Assembly (NCBI GenBank): GCA_937139605.1
Contig: CAKZQG010000024.1
Location: 1-33,087 of the forward strand
DNA length: 33,087 nt
Direction: 5' to 3'
DNA from: an uncultured bacterium
GTDB lineage: Bacteria; DRYD01
Part shown: piece by piece, positions 8,073 to 16,751 of the stretch
Position numbering within the stretch: position 1 is the first letter of the stretch
Layout of the letters: each line of letters opens with the position of its first letter
The notes under the pieces: generated by a model
The model's database searches: none
Told to the model about the DNA's origin: nothing
What the model saw: only the letters and a program-made list of their open reading frames with translations
Made by a program: the position numbers and the translations under genes

Positions 8073-8780
8073 ATGATAATAAAATTTAAAAATTTAAAAA
8101 TATATAAAAAAATACTAATAATTTTATTGTGTTTTTTTATTAGTGTTGTTAAAATTTATTCTATAGAAGATGATTCATTAAAAAAAGCTCAGATTTATGA
8201 AGAAAAAGGATATAATTATTACAAAATTGCTAAAAGCTATTATTATAATCAAGATTACAAATATAGCTCATTAAATTATGTTAATTCAATTTCATACTTA
8301 ACTTTAGCTTATATAATATATTTAGATAAACTAAATAATAAAGAAAAATTTTTAGATATTTCTAAAGATGTTTTATTTTTTTCTAATGAATTAAATATTT
8401 CTTTATCTAAAATAAGAGATAAATCAAAGATAGATACAGTAAATTCATTATATGCTAGTAATTATTTAAACATGGCTTCAACATTACAAAAAATTTATGC
8501 AACTGATCCAAAATATTCCTTAGATTTTTATAAAAACCAATATATCCCTTTTGTAAATAATATTTATAAAAAAGAAACAAATATAAAAGAAATAATCAAT
8601 GAAAATATTTTAATTCAGATTGCTATTTATTATAAAAAATCAATTGATTATTACTTATTGGTAAATGATTATGATAAAGCTAAAAAATCTCTTCAAGATT
8701 TAAGAAAATATTATGATTTAGTAAAAATAAAAGAAATTGAAAATATTTTAAAGGAAGTTGAAAAAAAATTAAAGAAATAA
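8073..8780 (+). CDS. Exported helical protein of unknown function
   Basis: I do not recognise this 235-residue protein. It has a basic N-terminus and a hydrophobic stretch (about 14-30, ILIILLCFFISVVKIYS), consistent with a signal peptide or membrane anchor. The rest is predicted helical, rich in Lys, Tyr and Asn, with spaced Ala/Tyr patterns such as YNYYKIAKSYYYNQDYKYS and YDKAKKSLQDLRKYY that resemble TPR-like helix pairs. It starts 22 bases after the receiver gene without a clear ribosome site and lies ahead of the PhoB-type regulator, so it is probably a periplasmic or membrane-attached part of that system. Confidence 0.75.
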   Translation: MIIKFKNLKIYKKILIILLCFFISVVKIYSIEDDSLKKAQIYEEKGYNYYKIAKSYYYNQDYKYSSLNYVNSISYLTLAYIIYLDKLNNKEKFLDISKDVLFFSNELNISLSKIRDKSKIDTVNSLYASNYLNMASTLQKIYATDPKYSLDFYKNQYIPFVNNIYKKETNIKEIINENILIQIAIYYKKSIDYYLLVNDYDKAKKSLQDLRKYYDLVKIKEIENILKEVEKKLKK

Positions 8781-8824
8781 TATTTTTTAAATTTTTAAAT
8801 AAATAAAGGGGGTGGAACTAAAAA

Positions 8825-9526
8825 ATGGAAGCTAAAATACTAATAGTTGATGATGAAAAGAATATCGTGGAATTAATTAAATTTCATTTAAAAAAAGAAA
8901 ATTATAGAGTTATAGAAGCATATAAAGGGAAAGATGCTATAGATTTATTTAAAAAAGAGAAACCGGATCTAATTATATTAGACGTTATGTTGCCTGATAT
9001 GGGAGGATTTGAGGTTTGTAAAAATATACGAAAAGAAAGTAAAGTACCAATAATAATGCTAACAGCTAAAGGAGAAGAAATAGATAAGATATTAGGTTTT
9101 GAGTTAGGAGCAGATGATTACATAACCAAACCGTTTAGCCCAAGAGAACTATTAGCAAGAATCAAAGCTATCCTAAAAAGAACTAGAACCACAAATGTAG
9201 ATACTAATCAAATTCAATTAGGGCCATTCAAAGTTAATGTAAATAGACGTGAAATCTATAAAAATGATGTACTCTTAGAATTGAAACCTAAAGAATTTGA
9301 TTTATTAAAATTATTTATAATGAACCCCGGAAGAGTTTTTACTAGACAATACTTATTAGAACAAATATGGGGTTATGATTACTTAGGAGATACTAGAACT
9401 GTAGATGTACATATTAGAAGATTAAGGCAAAAAATAGAAGATAATGCTAAAAATGCCAATTATATTAAAACCATACATGGTGTAGGATATAAATTTGTAA
9501 TTGAAGGCGAAGAGGAAGAACAATAA
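8825..9526 (+). CDS. OmpR/PhoB-family response regulator
   Basis: A DNA-binding response regulator. The receiver domain (1-120) has D9-D10, phosphoacceptor D53 (ILDVMLPDMGG), LTAKGEE and ITKPF. The winged-helix output domain (about 127-228) has LKPKEFDLLKLF, the recognition helix region DTRTVDVHIRRLRQKI and the wing IHGVGYKF. The length of 233 residues is normal. A strong ribosome site (AAAGGGGGTGGA) precedes the ATG. The downstream neighbour is a PhoR-like sensor whose phosphoacceptor His is missing, so how this regulator is phosphorylated is an open question. Confidence 0.96.
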   Translation: MEAKILIVDDEKNIVELIKFHLKKENYRVIEAYKGKDAIDLFKKEKPDLIILDVMLPDMGGFEVCKNIRKESKVPIIMLTAKGEEIDKILGFELGADDYITKPFSPRELLARIKAILKRTRTTNVDTNQIQLGPFKVNVNRREIYKNDVLLELKPKEFDLLKLFIMNPGRVFTRQYLLEQIWGYDYLGDTRTVDVHIRRLRQKIEDNAKNANYIKTIHGVGYKFVIEGEEEEQ

Positions 9527-9571
9527 TACAAGAGATACTTAAAAATTATTTATTTTATCATAAAATAAAAA

Positions 9572-10747
9572 ATGGCAAGCACTAAAAGAAAAATAATAGA
9601 TATAATTAATGATATAATCCAATTAATAAAATTCCCTACTGTAATATTAGATAAAAAGTCCAATATTATTTTATTTAATTCTATTTTTAAAACTACATTT
9701 TTAAGTTCTAAAAATGATCAAAAAGAAGGGGTAATATTATTAGATATAGTAGAATCTCAAGAAAATAAAGAAAAAATCCAATTTTTTCTGAATAACCCTT
9801 TCAAATCTCCTTTTTTAGTTAATATCTCTAAAGATCTCATAGATCCTTACATCTATAACTTATTAAATCTTTTAAATACTTTAGAAATAAAACCTACCAA
9901 TTTAACATCTATAAACGTAATATACAAAGATACAATTTTTGAATTGATTTTAATAAGATTATATATTGATTCAAAGGAATTATTTTTAGCTATATTTTTT
10001 TCTCCTAAAATAATAGATTCTGATAAAAACACAATATTACTTAATAAAAAAATAGAATTTTTAAATAAAAAAATAGAAATTTTAACAAATGTGGCTAATA
10101 AGATTTTTACTACAACTAAAGCCTTCACTGAAACATTACTAAGTGGATACTATAAAGATCCAGAAGTTTCTAAAAATCTTATATCCATTATAGATAAAGA
10201 AGTAAAAGAAGGAATAAAATTACTATTAAATATATTAACTCTTAATATTGTTGAAAGCTTAAATTTAAATAAACAAAAGGTAGATTCTTATAATTACTTT
10301 CTAAATATAAGCCAAAATTTTAAATCTAAAGTTATTGATTTTAATTCAGTTAATTCACTAAACGTTATTTTTAATTATTTCATTCAACCTAATTTACCCC
10401 CAATTTTCATAGATATAGATAAATTTACATTAGCTATAAATAATATCCTAGATAACGCTCTAAAATTTCAAGATTTTAATAAAAAAGAAAATTATATTGA
10501 TTTAAAAGTTTTTTTTGAATCAAATGAAAATATTATAAATATAACTATAACAGATAATGGAATAGGAATAAGTGAAAATGATATAAAAGATATTGGAGAA
10601 CTTTTTAAAACTTTTTCTGATAAATCCGGTTTAGGTTTAGGATTATATGTTTCCAAAAATATTCTCAAAGCTCATAATTGTACACTTGAAGTAAATTCTA
10701 CCCTTAATAAAGAAACTACCTTCATTATAAAATTACCTTTAGAATAA
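9572..10747 (+). CDS. PhoR-like sensor kinase without phosphoacceptor His
   Basis: An N-terminal PAS-like region (about 10-145) contains FPTVILDKKSNIILFN. A dimerisation region (about 165-225) reads NVANKIFTTTKAFTETLL, and then an ATPase domain follows. The ATPase motifs are intact: N box INNILDNALKF (289-299), G1 DNGIGI (328-333), G2 GLGLGLYVSK (353-362). The dimerisation helix aligns with PhoR kinases (FTETLL plus IIDKE), but where those have His-Glu-Leu-Arg-Thr-Pro this protein has no His; Asn173 or Asn176 falls at that place. The only His in the protein is near residue 368. No strong membrane segment is seen, so it may be cytosolic. It follows its PhoB-type regulator and precedes the OstA-like gene by 4 bp. 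Confidence 0.88.
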   Translation: MASTKRKIIDIINDIIQLIKFPTVILDKKSNIILFNSIFKTTFLSSKNDQKEGVILLDIVESQENKEKIQFFLNNPFKSPFLVNISKDLIDPYIYNLLNLLNTLEIKPTNLTSINVIYKDTIFELILIRLYIDSKELFLAIFFSPKIIDSDKNTILLNKKIEFLNKKIEILTNVANKIFTTTKAFTETLLSGYYKDPEVSKNLISIIDKEVKEGIKLLLNILTLNIVESLNLNKQKVDSYNYFLNISQNFKSKVIDFNSVNSLNVIFNYFIQPNLPPIFIDIDKFTLAINNILDNALKFQDFNKKENYIDLKVFFESNENIINITITDNGIGISENDIKDIGELFKTFSDKSGLGLGLYVSKNILKAHNCTLEVNSTLNKETTFIIKLPLE

Positions 10748-10751
10748 AAAT

Positions 10752-12569
10752 ATGAAATACAATAAAAAAAATAAATTTAATTATTTTTTATTAATTATTT
10801 TTTTAGTAATATTTTTTTTAGTTTTTACGAATTTATATAGTTTCTTGAATTTTAATTTATTAAGCTATGCTTTAGAAAATAAGGTTAAAAATGAAAATCT
10901 AAATATAGAAAACTCAAAGAATCCTGAAAATACTGAAAATACTCAAAATACTAAAAATACTCAAAATACTGAAAGTACTCAAAAATATATTTATCATAGA
11001 AGTGATAAACTCCTTTATGATAGTAAAAACAAATATTTTGAATTAGTAGGTAATGTGGAGATATTTTATGAGGATACCAAGGTCAAATGTGATTTATTTA
11101 GGTATTATGAAGACAAAGAATTTGGGATAGCTAGTGGTAATCCTGCTCTTTATAATCCTTCTACTTTTATTAAATCTGATAGTGTTGAAATATATTTCAA
11201 AATAAAAAAATTAGTCGCTAAAAATAACGTATATATTAAAATCAAAAATCAACAAGAAAATAATAATCCAAAAGATAAAAATAATAATAAAAAAGATACT
11301 CCAAAATATTTTGAAATATTTACAGATACATTAACATATAACTGGGAAAATGAAATAGTTTATATTCCAACTAAGGTTAAAATAGTATCAACTAATTTAT
11401 ATCTTTATGCAGATACCTTAACATACAATGTAAAAAATAACTTAATAATATTAAAGGGGAATGTTTATGGGAAAAAAGATGAACAAAAAATCTGGGCTGA
11501 TAAACTCACTTATAATACTAAAAAAGAAACCCTAATAATGGAAGGTAATGTTAAATCTATTATAAAATCTGAAAAAAAAAATGAAACTACACAAAGTTCA
11601 TCAAATCCTTTAGAATTTAAATTATTAACAACGCAAGATATATACAATAACTTAATAAAACAAAACCAAAAAATAACTGATTACTTTATTAATAAATATT
11701 TATACTCCCCTTACATTACTATCAATTTAAATTACTACACTACTTTTGATATTTACCAATCAAATGACCTAAATTACTATATTTATAATATAAATCAAAT
11801 TTATAGCAATAATAATAAATATACAGCTTATATATTTCCATCTAACTTTTATATTTCTAAAAATATAAACGATTGTTTTATAAAAATAAAAAAAGATATT
11901 ATTAATATTGAATTTAATAATACAAAAGAACTATATTTATATTTTATTTTAAGGCAAAAAGATGAAAAATATTTATTTTTTGAAAACCTTAATGAACTTT
12001 ATAATAATTTATTAAATTCTTATGAAAGTATCTACTCAAATATATATAGAAATTTTAATAATAATAGTGAAAATATATATAATAGTTTAAAATTAAGCCC
12101 AATATTAATAAAGGAATTTAAATTTACATATTACAGGTCTAAAATTATTTCAGAAATATATGATGAAGAACTAATAAATATCTTAAAAAACATTTATAAA
12201 AAGTATAATAGTGCTTATATAGACATAAATGACATTCAAAATTATAATTATTTATTAAAAATAGTAGATAACTTTAAAGACTTTTCTGGCACTATCGCTT
12301 TTTATTTAGATTCTAAACTACTTTCCTTTTTATTAACTAATCAACAAATAAATGATTTTCTTAATTTAAAGTGTAATAAAATAGTTTTAGTTAATTCAAT
12401 AGAAATTTATAACTACTTAAATAATATAAATTATTTTTATAGTTTTAGTAAATATTTATTTGATCTTAGTTATATATATGATTTAAAGATAATAGTTGAT
12501 AGCAATATTTATTTTAATAAAATTTATAAAAAATTAAAGCCTAAGTTCGAAATATATTTTAATAATTAA
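10752..12569 (+). CDS. OstA/LptA-like envelope protein with a novel C-terminal half
   Basis: The protein starts with a membrane/signal segment (about 11-40, LLIIFLVIFFLVFTNLYSFL). An Asn-Thr-rich linker follows (about 57-77), encoded by 9-bp tandem repeats at 10925-10983. Residues about 80-275 carry repeated OstA/LptA-type beta units: LLYDSKNKYFELVGNVEIFY, DTLTYNVKNNLIILKGNVYG, DKLTYNTKKETLIMEGNV. In LptA/OstA proteins such repeats form a lipopolysaccharide-binding beta-jellyroll. The C-terminal half (about 290-605) is Tyr/Asn/Ile-rich and matches nothing I know. The fusion is unusual; LptA is normally under 200 residues and LptD ends in a beta-barrel, which I do not see. Its place at the end of the two-component operon suggests an envelope-sensing role. 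Confidence 0.75.
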   Translation: MKYNKKNKFNYFLLIIFLVIFFLVFTNLYSFLNFNLLSYALENKVKNENLNIENSKNPENTENTQNTKNTQNTESTQKYIYHRSDKLLYDSKNKYFELVGNVEIFYEDTKVKCDLFRYYEDKEFGIASGNPALYNPSTFIKSDSVEIYFKIKKLVAKNNVYIKIKNQQENNNPKDKNNNKKDTPKYFEIFTDTLTYNWENEIVYIPTKVKIVSTNLYLYADTLTYNVKNNLIILKGNVYGKKDEQKIWADKLTYNTKKETLIMEGNVKSIIKSEKKNETTQSSSNPLEFKLLTTQDIYNNLIKQNQKITDYFINKYLYSPYITINLNYYTTFDIYQSNDLNYYIYNINQIYSNNNKYTAYIFPSNFYISKNINDCFIKIKKDIINIEFNNTKELYLYFILRQKDEKYLFFENLNELYNNLLNSYESIYSNIYRNFNNNSENIYNSLKLSPILIKEFKFTYYRSKIISEIYDEELINILKNIYKKYNSAYIDINDIQNYNYLLKIVDNFKDFSGTIAFYLDSKLLSFLLTNQQINDFLNLKCNKIVLVNSIEIYNYLNNINYFYSFSKYLFDLSYIYDLKIIVDSNIYFNKIYKKLKPKFEIYFNN

Positions 12570-12585
12570 AATGGATTCTTATTAA

Positions 12586-13620
12586 TTAACTTTGTTTATT
12601 CTCTAAAATAACAGTTCTAATAGGATAAGGTATGACAATATTATGCTTTTTATACTCTTTATGAATATTTTTAATAAGTTCATGAATTACTATAAATTTA
12701 TTGGTATATTGTTTAATTTTTACAACTAAATTAAAATCAATAGAAAAATCATTAAAATTATTATATCTTATAAACGGTTGAAAATTTTCAATTTCTTCTC
12801 CTAAATCTTTTATAACTTTTTTAGCAATATCTATTGTAATCTTTTCTACAAATTCTAAATCACTATCATAAGACACTCCTATTTTTATTATAACATTTAA
12901 ATCAGGAGAAGGTATGTTAAAATTTTTCACAATAGTATTAGTTAAAACAGAATTAGGAATGATGATAATATTATTAGATAATTCTCTAATAACAGTAGAA
13001 TGCCATTTAATATCTTCTACATATCCTTCAAAGCCATCTTTTAACTGAATATAGTCCCCTACTTTTATCTGTTTATTAGCTATAATCTGTAATCCAGCAA
13101 ATAGATTAGATAATGTAGATTGTAATGCTAAACTAATAGCTAACCCAGCGATACCTAAACTCGTTAATATAGGAGTTATTGATATTCCAATATAATCCAA
13201 TAATACCAATATTAAAATTATAAAAAATATTATCCTTATTAAATTAACTATAATAGAAGTAGAAATAGTTTTATCTATATTAGAAGTATAACTATATATT
13301 AATCTTCCTAAAAATTTAGATAAAATTAAACCCACTACCAATATTAATATTACTACAAATACCTTTAATAATTTTGGATTAACAAATATAAAGGAAAAAA
13401 CGTATAACAAGAATACGTTTAAAGTTAAAGTAAATATCCAACCATCTATAGCATCTAAAAAAGCATTTATAAATATTATTTCATATAATTTTGTTTTTTT
13501 TATTTTCTTTTTTACTAAAATCAAAAATAAATATAATAATAAAAATACTCCAATCGTTAAAAGCAAGTAAAGCCCCTTTTCATTGAATAAATATGAAATA
13601 TTTATTTTATCAAAACTCAT
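12586..13620 (-). CDS. MscS-family mechanosensitive ion channel
   Basis: A small-conductance mechanosensitive channel of the inner membrane that releases solutes under hypo-osmotic stress. Hydrophobic segments lie at about 14-35, 55-78, 82-105 and 125-150. The pore helix region is LTSLGIAGLAISLALQSTLS (Gly/Ala pattern), followed by the MscS beta domain start NLFAGLQIIANKQIKVGDYI and the typical HSTVIRELSNNIIIIPNSVL. The length of 344 residues is usual. It converges with the OstA-like gene (16 bp apart) and is divergent from pntAA across a 183-bp AT-rich gap in which I see no certain promoter. Confidence 0.95.
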   Translation of the reverse strand: MSFDKINISYLFNEKGLYLLLTIGVFLLLYLFLILVKKKIKKTKLYEIIFINAFLDAIDGWIFTLTLNVFLLYVFSFIFVNPKLLKVFVVILILVVGLILSKFLGRLIYSYTSNIDKTISTSIIVNLIRIIFFIILILVLLDYIGISITPILTSLGIAGLAISLALQSTLSNLFAGLQIIANKQIKVGDYIQLKDGFEGYVEDIKWHSTVIRELSNNIIIIPNSVLTNTIVKNFNIPSPDLNVIIKIGVSYDSDLEFVEKITIDIAKKVIKDLGEEIENFQPFIRYNNFNDFSIDFNLVVKIKQYTNKFIVIHELIKNIHKEYKKHNIVIPYPIRTVILENKQS

Positions 13621-13803
13621 ATTTTTTATACTGTTTATTTATTTTATACTATTATAATTATTCTATGTAATTTTAGAAATTCATTTTTAAATTTAATATT
13701 TAAAGTTTAGTAAAAAAGGATTTTTAAAATTATTTTTTGAATTCTATAATTAAAAAGGGGTTTTTTATTATTATAATAAATATATTAAATTTAAGTAAGC
13801 AAT

Positions 13804-14940
13804 ATGGAAGAAAATAGAATTATAATAGGAATTCCTAAAGAAAAATATTTAAATGAAACAAGAGTAGCTTTAGTTCCTAAGGATGTAAAAACTTTATCTG
13901 CTGATTTTGAGGTTTATGTAGAAAAAGATGCAGGTATAAATTGCGGATATTCTAATGAAGATTATATAAATAGTGGTGCAAAAATTGTAGATAACGTATA
14001 TAACTATTGTAATTTTATCTTTAAAGTTAGAAAACTATTAAAAGAAGAATTAAATTTAATTAAACCTAATTCTTATATAGTAGGGTTTTTAGAACCTTTT
14101 AATAGTAATGATTTAATAAATTATTTTTTAGAAAATGATATAACTTCTTTTAGTGTGGAATTGATCCCAAGGATAAGTAGAGCACAAAATATGGATGCTC
14201 TTAGTTCTATGAGTACAATTGCAGGATATAAAGCTGTTTTGTTAGCAGCAAATTATTCTATAAAAATGTTCCCATTGTTAATGACAGCAGCAGGTACAAT
14301 AACTCCAGCTAAAGTATTGGTAATAGGTGCAGGGGTTGCTGGACTTCAAGCTATTGCTATATCTAAAAAACTCGGTGCTATTGTAGATGCTTTTGACCCC
14401 AGACCTGCTACTAAAGACCAAATTAAAAGTGTCGGAGGTAATTATATAGAATTCTCTATTGAAAACTTTGAGGATAAATCAGGATACGCTAAAGAAGTTG
14501 ATGAATCAATAATCTTAAAAGAACGAGAAATCCTAAAGCCTTATGTTGTTAATTCAGATGTTATAATAACTACAGCAATGATCCCTGGTAAAAAAGCACC
14601 CATATTGATAACTAAAGATATGGTTGATCAAATGAAATTAGGAAGCGTTATTGTAGATTTAGCAGCAGTTAGTGGCGGAAATTGTGAATTAACTAAAACA
14701 GACGAAGTATTTATTTACAATAATAAAACTATAATCGGATATACTAATCTACCTGCCCTTATGCCTTTAGATGCTAGCAATTTATACTCAAGAAATTTAC
14801 TCAATTTATTCAAACACTTAACTAAAAAATCAAAAGAAGTTAAATTAGATTTTAATGATGAAATTGAAAAAGAAATAATTTTAACTTATAAAAAACAAAT
14901 AATTAATCCTAAACTTAAAGAATTATTAACCAAAAAATAG
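13804..14940 (+). CDS. pntAA: NAD(P) transhydrogenase subunit alpha part 1 (domain I)
   Basis: This is the soluble NAD(H)-binding domain I of the proton-translocating transhydrogenase, which couples the proton gradient to hydride transfer between NADH and NADP+. Key segments are IGIPKEKYLNETRVALVPKD at the N-terminus, SRAQNMDALSSMSTIAGYKA and the Rossmann motif VIGAGVAGLQAIAISKKLGA followed by DAFDPRPA. At 378 residues it matches the split alpha-1 form (domain I only). The membrane part is the next gene, 29 bp downstream. I see no good ribosome site before the ATG. The three pnt genes form one operon. The stop is TAG, uncommon here. Confidence 0.96.
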   Translation: MEENRIIIGIPKEKYLNETRVALVPKDVKTLSADFEVYVEKDAGINCGYSNEDYINSGAKIVDNVYNYCNFIFKVRKLLKEELNLIKPNSYIVGFLEPFNSNDLINYFLENDITSFSVELIPRISRAQNMDALSSMSTIAGYKAVLLAANYSIKMFPLLMTAAGTITPAKVLVIGAGVAGLQAIAISKKLGAIVDAFDPRPATKDQIKSVGGNYIEFSIENFEDKSGYAKEVDESIILKEREILKPYVVNSDVIITTAMIPGKKAPILITKDMVDQMKLGSVIVDLAAVSGGNCELTKTDEVFIYNNKTIIGYTNLPALMPLDASNLYSRNLLNLFKHLTKKSKEVKLDFNDEIEKEIILTYKKQIINPKLKELLTKK

Positions 14941-14969
14941 AATATATTAAAATAAGGAGTAAAGTTAAA

Positions 14970-15284
14970 ATGATGGATTTTTTTAGTTTTTTATTATCAA
15001 TAGATTTTCATCCGATAGCACAGGCTTATATATTTTTATTAGCAATAGTTTTAGGGTTTGAATTGATAAGTAAGGTTCCTTCAATTTTACATACCCCATT
15101 AATGTCAGCTACAAATGCGATTCATGGAATTGTTATAGTTGGAGCAATTATAATAGCAGCACATGCTAATACTTTAGTTCTTAAAATAATTGCATTTTTA
15201 GCAGTTTTTGTAGGAACTTTGAATGTCGTTGGGGGATATGTAGTTACTAACCGAATGCTAGAAAAATTCAAAAAAAATAAATAA
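14970..15284 (+). CDS. pntAB: NAD(P) transhydrogenase subunit alpha part 2 (membrane domain)
   Basis: A 104-residue integral membrane protein with three hydrophobic helices: about 16-34 (QAYIFLLAIVLGFELIS), 45-66 and 70-92. LHTPLMSATNAIHGIVIVGA (about 41-60) is the signature of the alpha-subunit part of domain II, which forms the proton channel with PntB. AAGGAG lies about 11 bases before the ATG. It sits between pntAA and pntB with gaps of 29 and 14 bp. Confidence 0.96.
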   Translation: MMDFFSFLLSIDFHPIAQAYIFLLAIVLGFELISKVPSILHTPLMSATNAIHGIVIVGAIIIAAHANTLVLKIIAFLAVFVGTLNVVGGYVVTNRMLEKFKKNK

Positions 15285-15298
15285 AAATAAAAAACATT

Positions 15299-16708
15299 AT
15301 GAGTAATAATATAGATTTAATTCAAATAAGAGAAATAGGATATCTAATTAGTGCGTTTTTATTTATATTAGGTATAAAATACATGACTCATCCAGAAACC
15401 GCAAGAAAAGGAAATATTATATCATTTATAGGAATGGTTTTAGCTGTACTTCTTACTTTTATTCAAAATAATTTTATAGTTAGTAATTTATGGTTTATAA
15501 TATTAGGGATAATTTTAGGGAGTATAGTTGGTAGTTATTTAGCTTTAAAAGTTAAATTCACAGAAATGCCTCAAATGGTATCATTTTTTAACGGCATGGG
15601 AGGACTTACCATCTCTTTTATATCTTTTTCTGAATATTTTTATAAAGCTAAAGAAAGCAATTTATTTTTTATTTTCAGTGCTTCATTTAGTGGAACTATT
15701 GGAATGGTATCTTTTATAGGTAGTATGCTAGCTATGGCTAAACTCTGGGGGTATCTAGAAAGTGCTAAAAAATCTCTAACTATTAGAATCTTTAATTTAT
15801 TATTAGTTATACTTTTGTTTTTAGGAATTATTTATTTAGCTATAAGTTATTCTTTAAATTTAAATTTAGAAATAAATAAGTTTATATTTTTAGGATTAAT
15901 TATAATAGGTGCGGTTTTAGGGTTTAGTGGAGTATATCCTATAGGTGGAGCTGATATGCCAGTAGTTATTGCATTATTAAATGCTTTTACAGGCTTAGCT
16001 GCAGCAATTGCTGGATTTGCTATACAAAATAATGCTATGATAGTCTCTGGTACTTTAGTTGGTGCTTCTGGAACTATTTTAACCTTACTAATGGCAAAAG
16101 CTATGAATAGAAGTTTATTAAGTGTTATTATGGGAGGATTTGGAGAAACTAGTTTAACTGACGTATCTAAAAAAGGGAATATTCAAGAGATTAGTTATCA
16201 AGATACCGCTATTTTATTAGCTTATTCTAAGAAAGTAATTATAGTTCCTGGTTATGGGATGGCAGTAGCTAATGCCCAAAATGAGGTACATGAATTAGAA
16301 GAATTATTAACAAAAAGGGGAGTTGAAGTTATTTATGCTATTCATCCGGTAGCAGGTAGGATGCCGGGACATATGAACGTTTTATTAGCAGAAGCTCAAG
16401 TAGATTATTCTAAATTATATGAATTAGAGCAAGCTAATTCAGAGTTTAAAACTGCAGATGTAGCTTTGATAGTAGGTGCTAATGATATAGTTAATCCTGC
16501 TGCAAAAAATAATCCCAATAGTCCACTATATGGGATGCCTATATTAGAAGTAGAAGATGCTGCTAATATTATTTTTATGAAAAGGAGTTTAAGACCCGGT
16601 TTTGCTGGAGTTGATAATGAATTGTTCTTTAATCCAAAAACTCGCATGCTATTTGGTGATGCTAAAGAAACTCTTAGAAAAGTTATTAATGAACTTAAAT
16701 CTTTATAA
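15299..16708 (+). CDS. pntB: NAD(P) transhydrogenase subunit beta
   Basis: Membrane domain II plus the NADP(H)-binding domain III of the transhydrogenase. The N-terminal part (about 10-270) has eight or nine hydrophobic helices and the conserved QMVSFFNGMGGLT and YPIGGADMPVVIALLNAFTG. Domain III (about 300-469) has PGYGMAVANAQ (NADP site), HPVAGRMPGHMNVLLAEA, GANDIVNPAA and FMKRSLRPGFAGVDN. The length of 469 residues is normal. It ends the pnt operon; the kinase gene starts 43 bp on. NADPH supply or NAD(P) balancing would link it to the hydrogenase island downstream. Confidence 0.97.
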   Translation: MSNNIDLIQIREIGYLISAFLFILGIKYMTHPETARKGNIISFIGMVLAVLLTFIQNNFIVSNLWFIILGIILGSIVGSYLALKVKFTEMPQMVSFFNGMGGLTISFISFSEYFYKAKESNLFFIFSASFSGTIGMVSFIGSMLAMAKLWGYLESAKKSLTIRIFNLLLVILLFLGIIYLAISYSLNLNLEINKFIFLGLIIIGAVLGFSGVYPIGGADMPVVIALLNAFTGLAAAIAGFAIQNNAMIVSGTLVGASGTILTLLMAKAMNRSLLSVIMGGFGETSLTDVSKKGNIQEISYQDTAILLAYSKKVIIVPGYGMAVANAQNEVHELEELLTKRGVEVIYAIHPVAGRMPGHMNVLLAEAQVDYSKLYELEQANSEFKTADVALIVGANDIVNPAAKNNPNSPLYGMPILEVEDAANIIFMKRSLRPGFAGVDNELFFNPKTRMLFGDAKETLRKVINELKSL

Positions 16709-16751
16709 ATTAATTTAAAAAAATTAAAAAATAATTAATTTTAATACAAAG

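Noticed and set aside
9853-10128. Minus-strand 91-codon frame inside the sensor kinase gene
   Set aside because: It is antisense to an intact kinase reading frame, with no ribosome site.
16405-16647. Minus-strand 80-codon frame inside pntB
   Set aside because: It is antisense to domain III of PntB; no features of its own.
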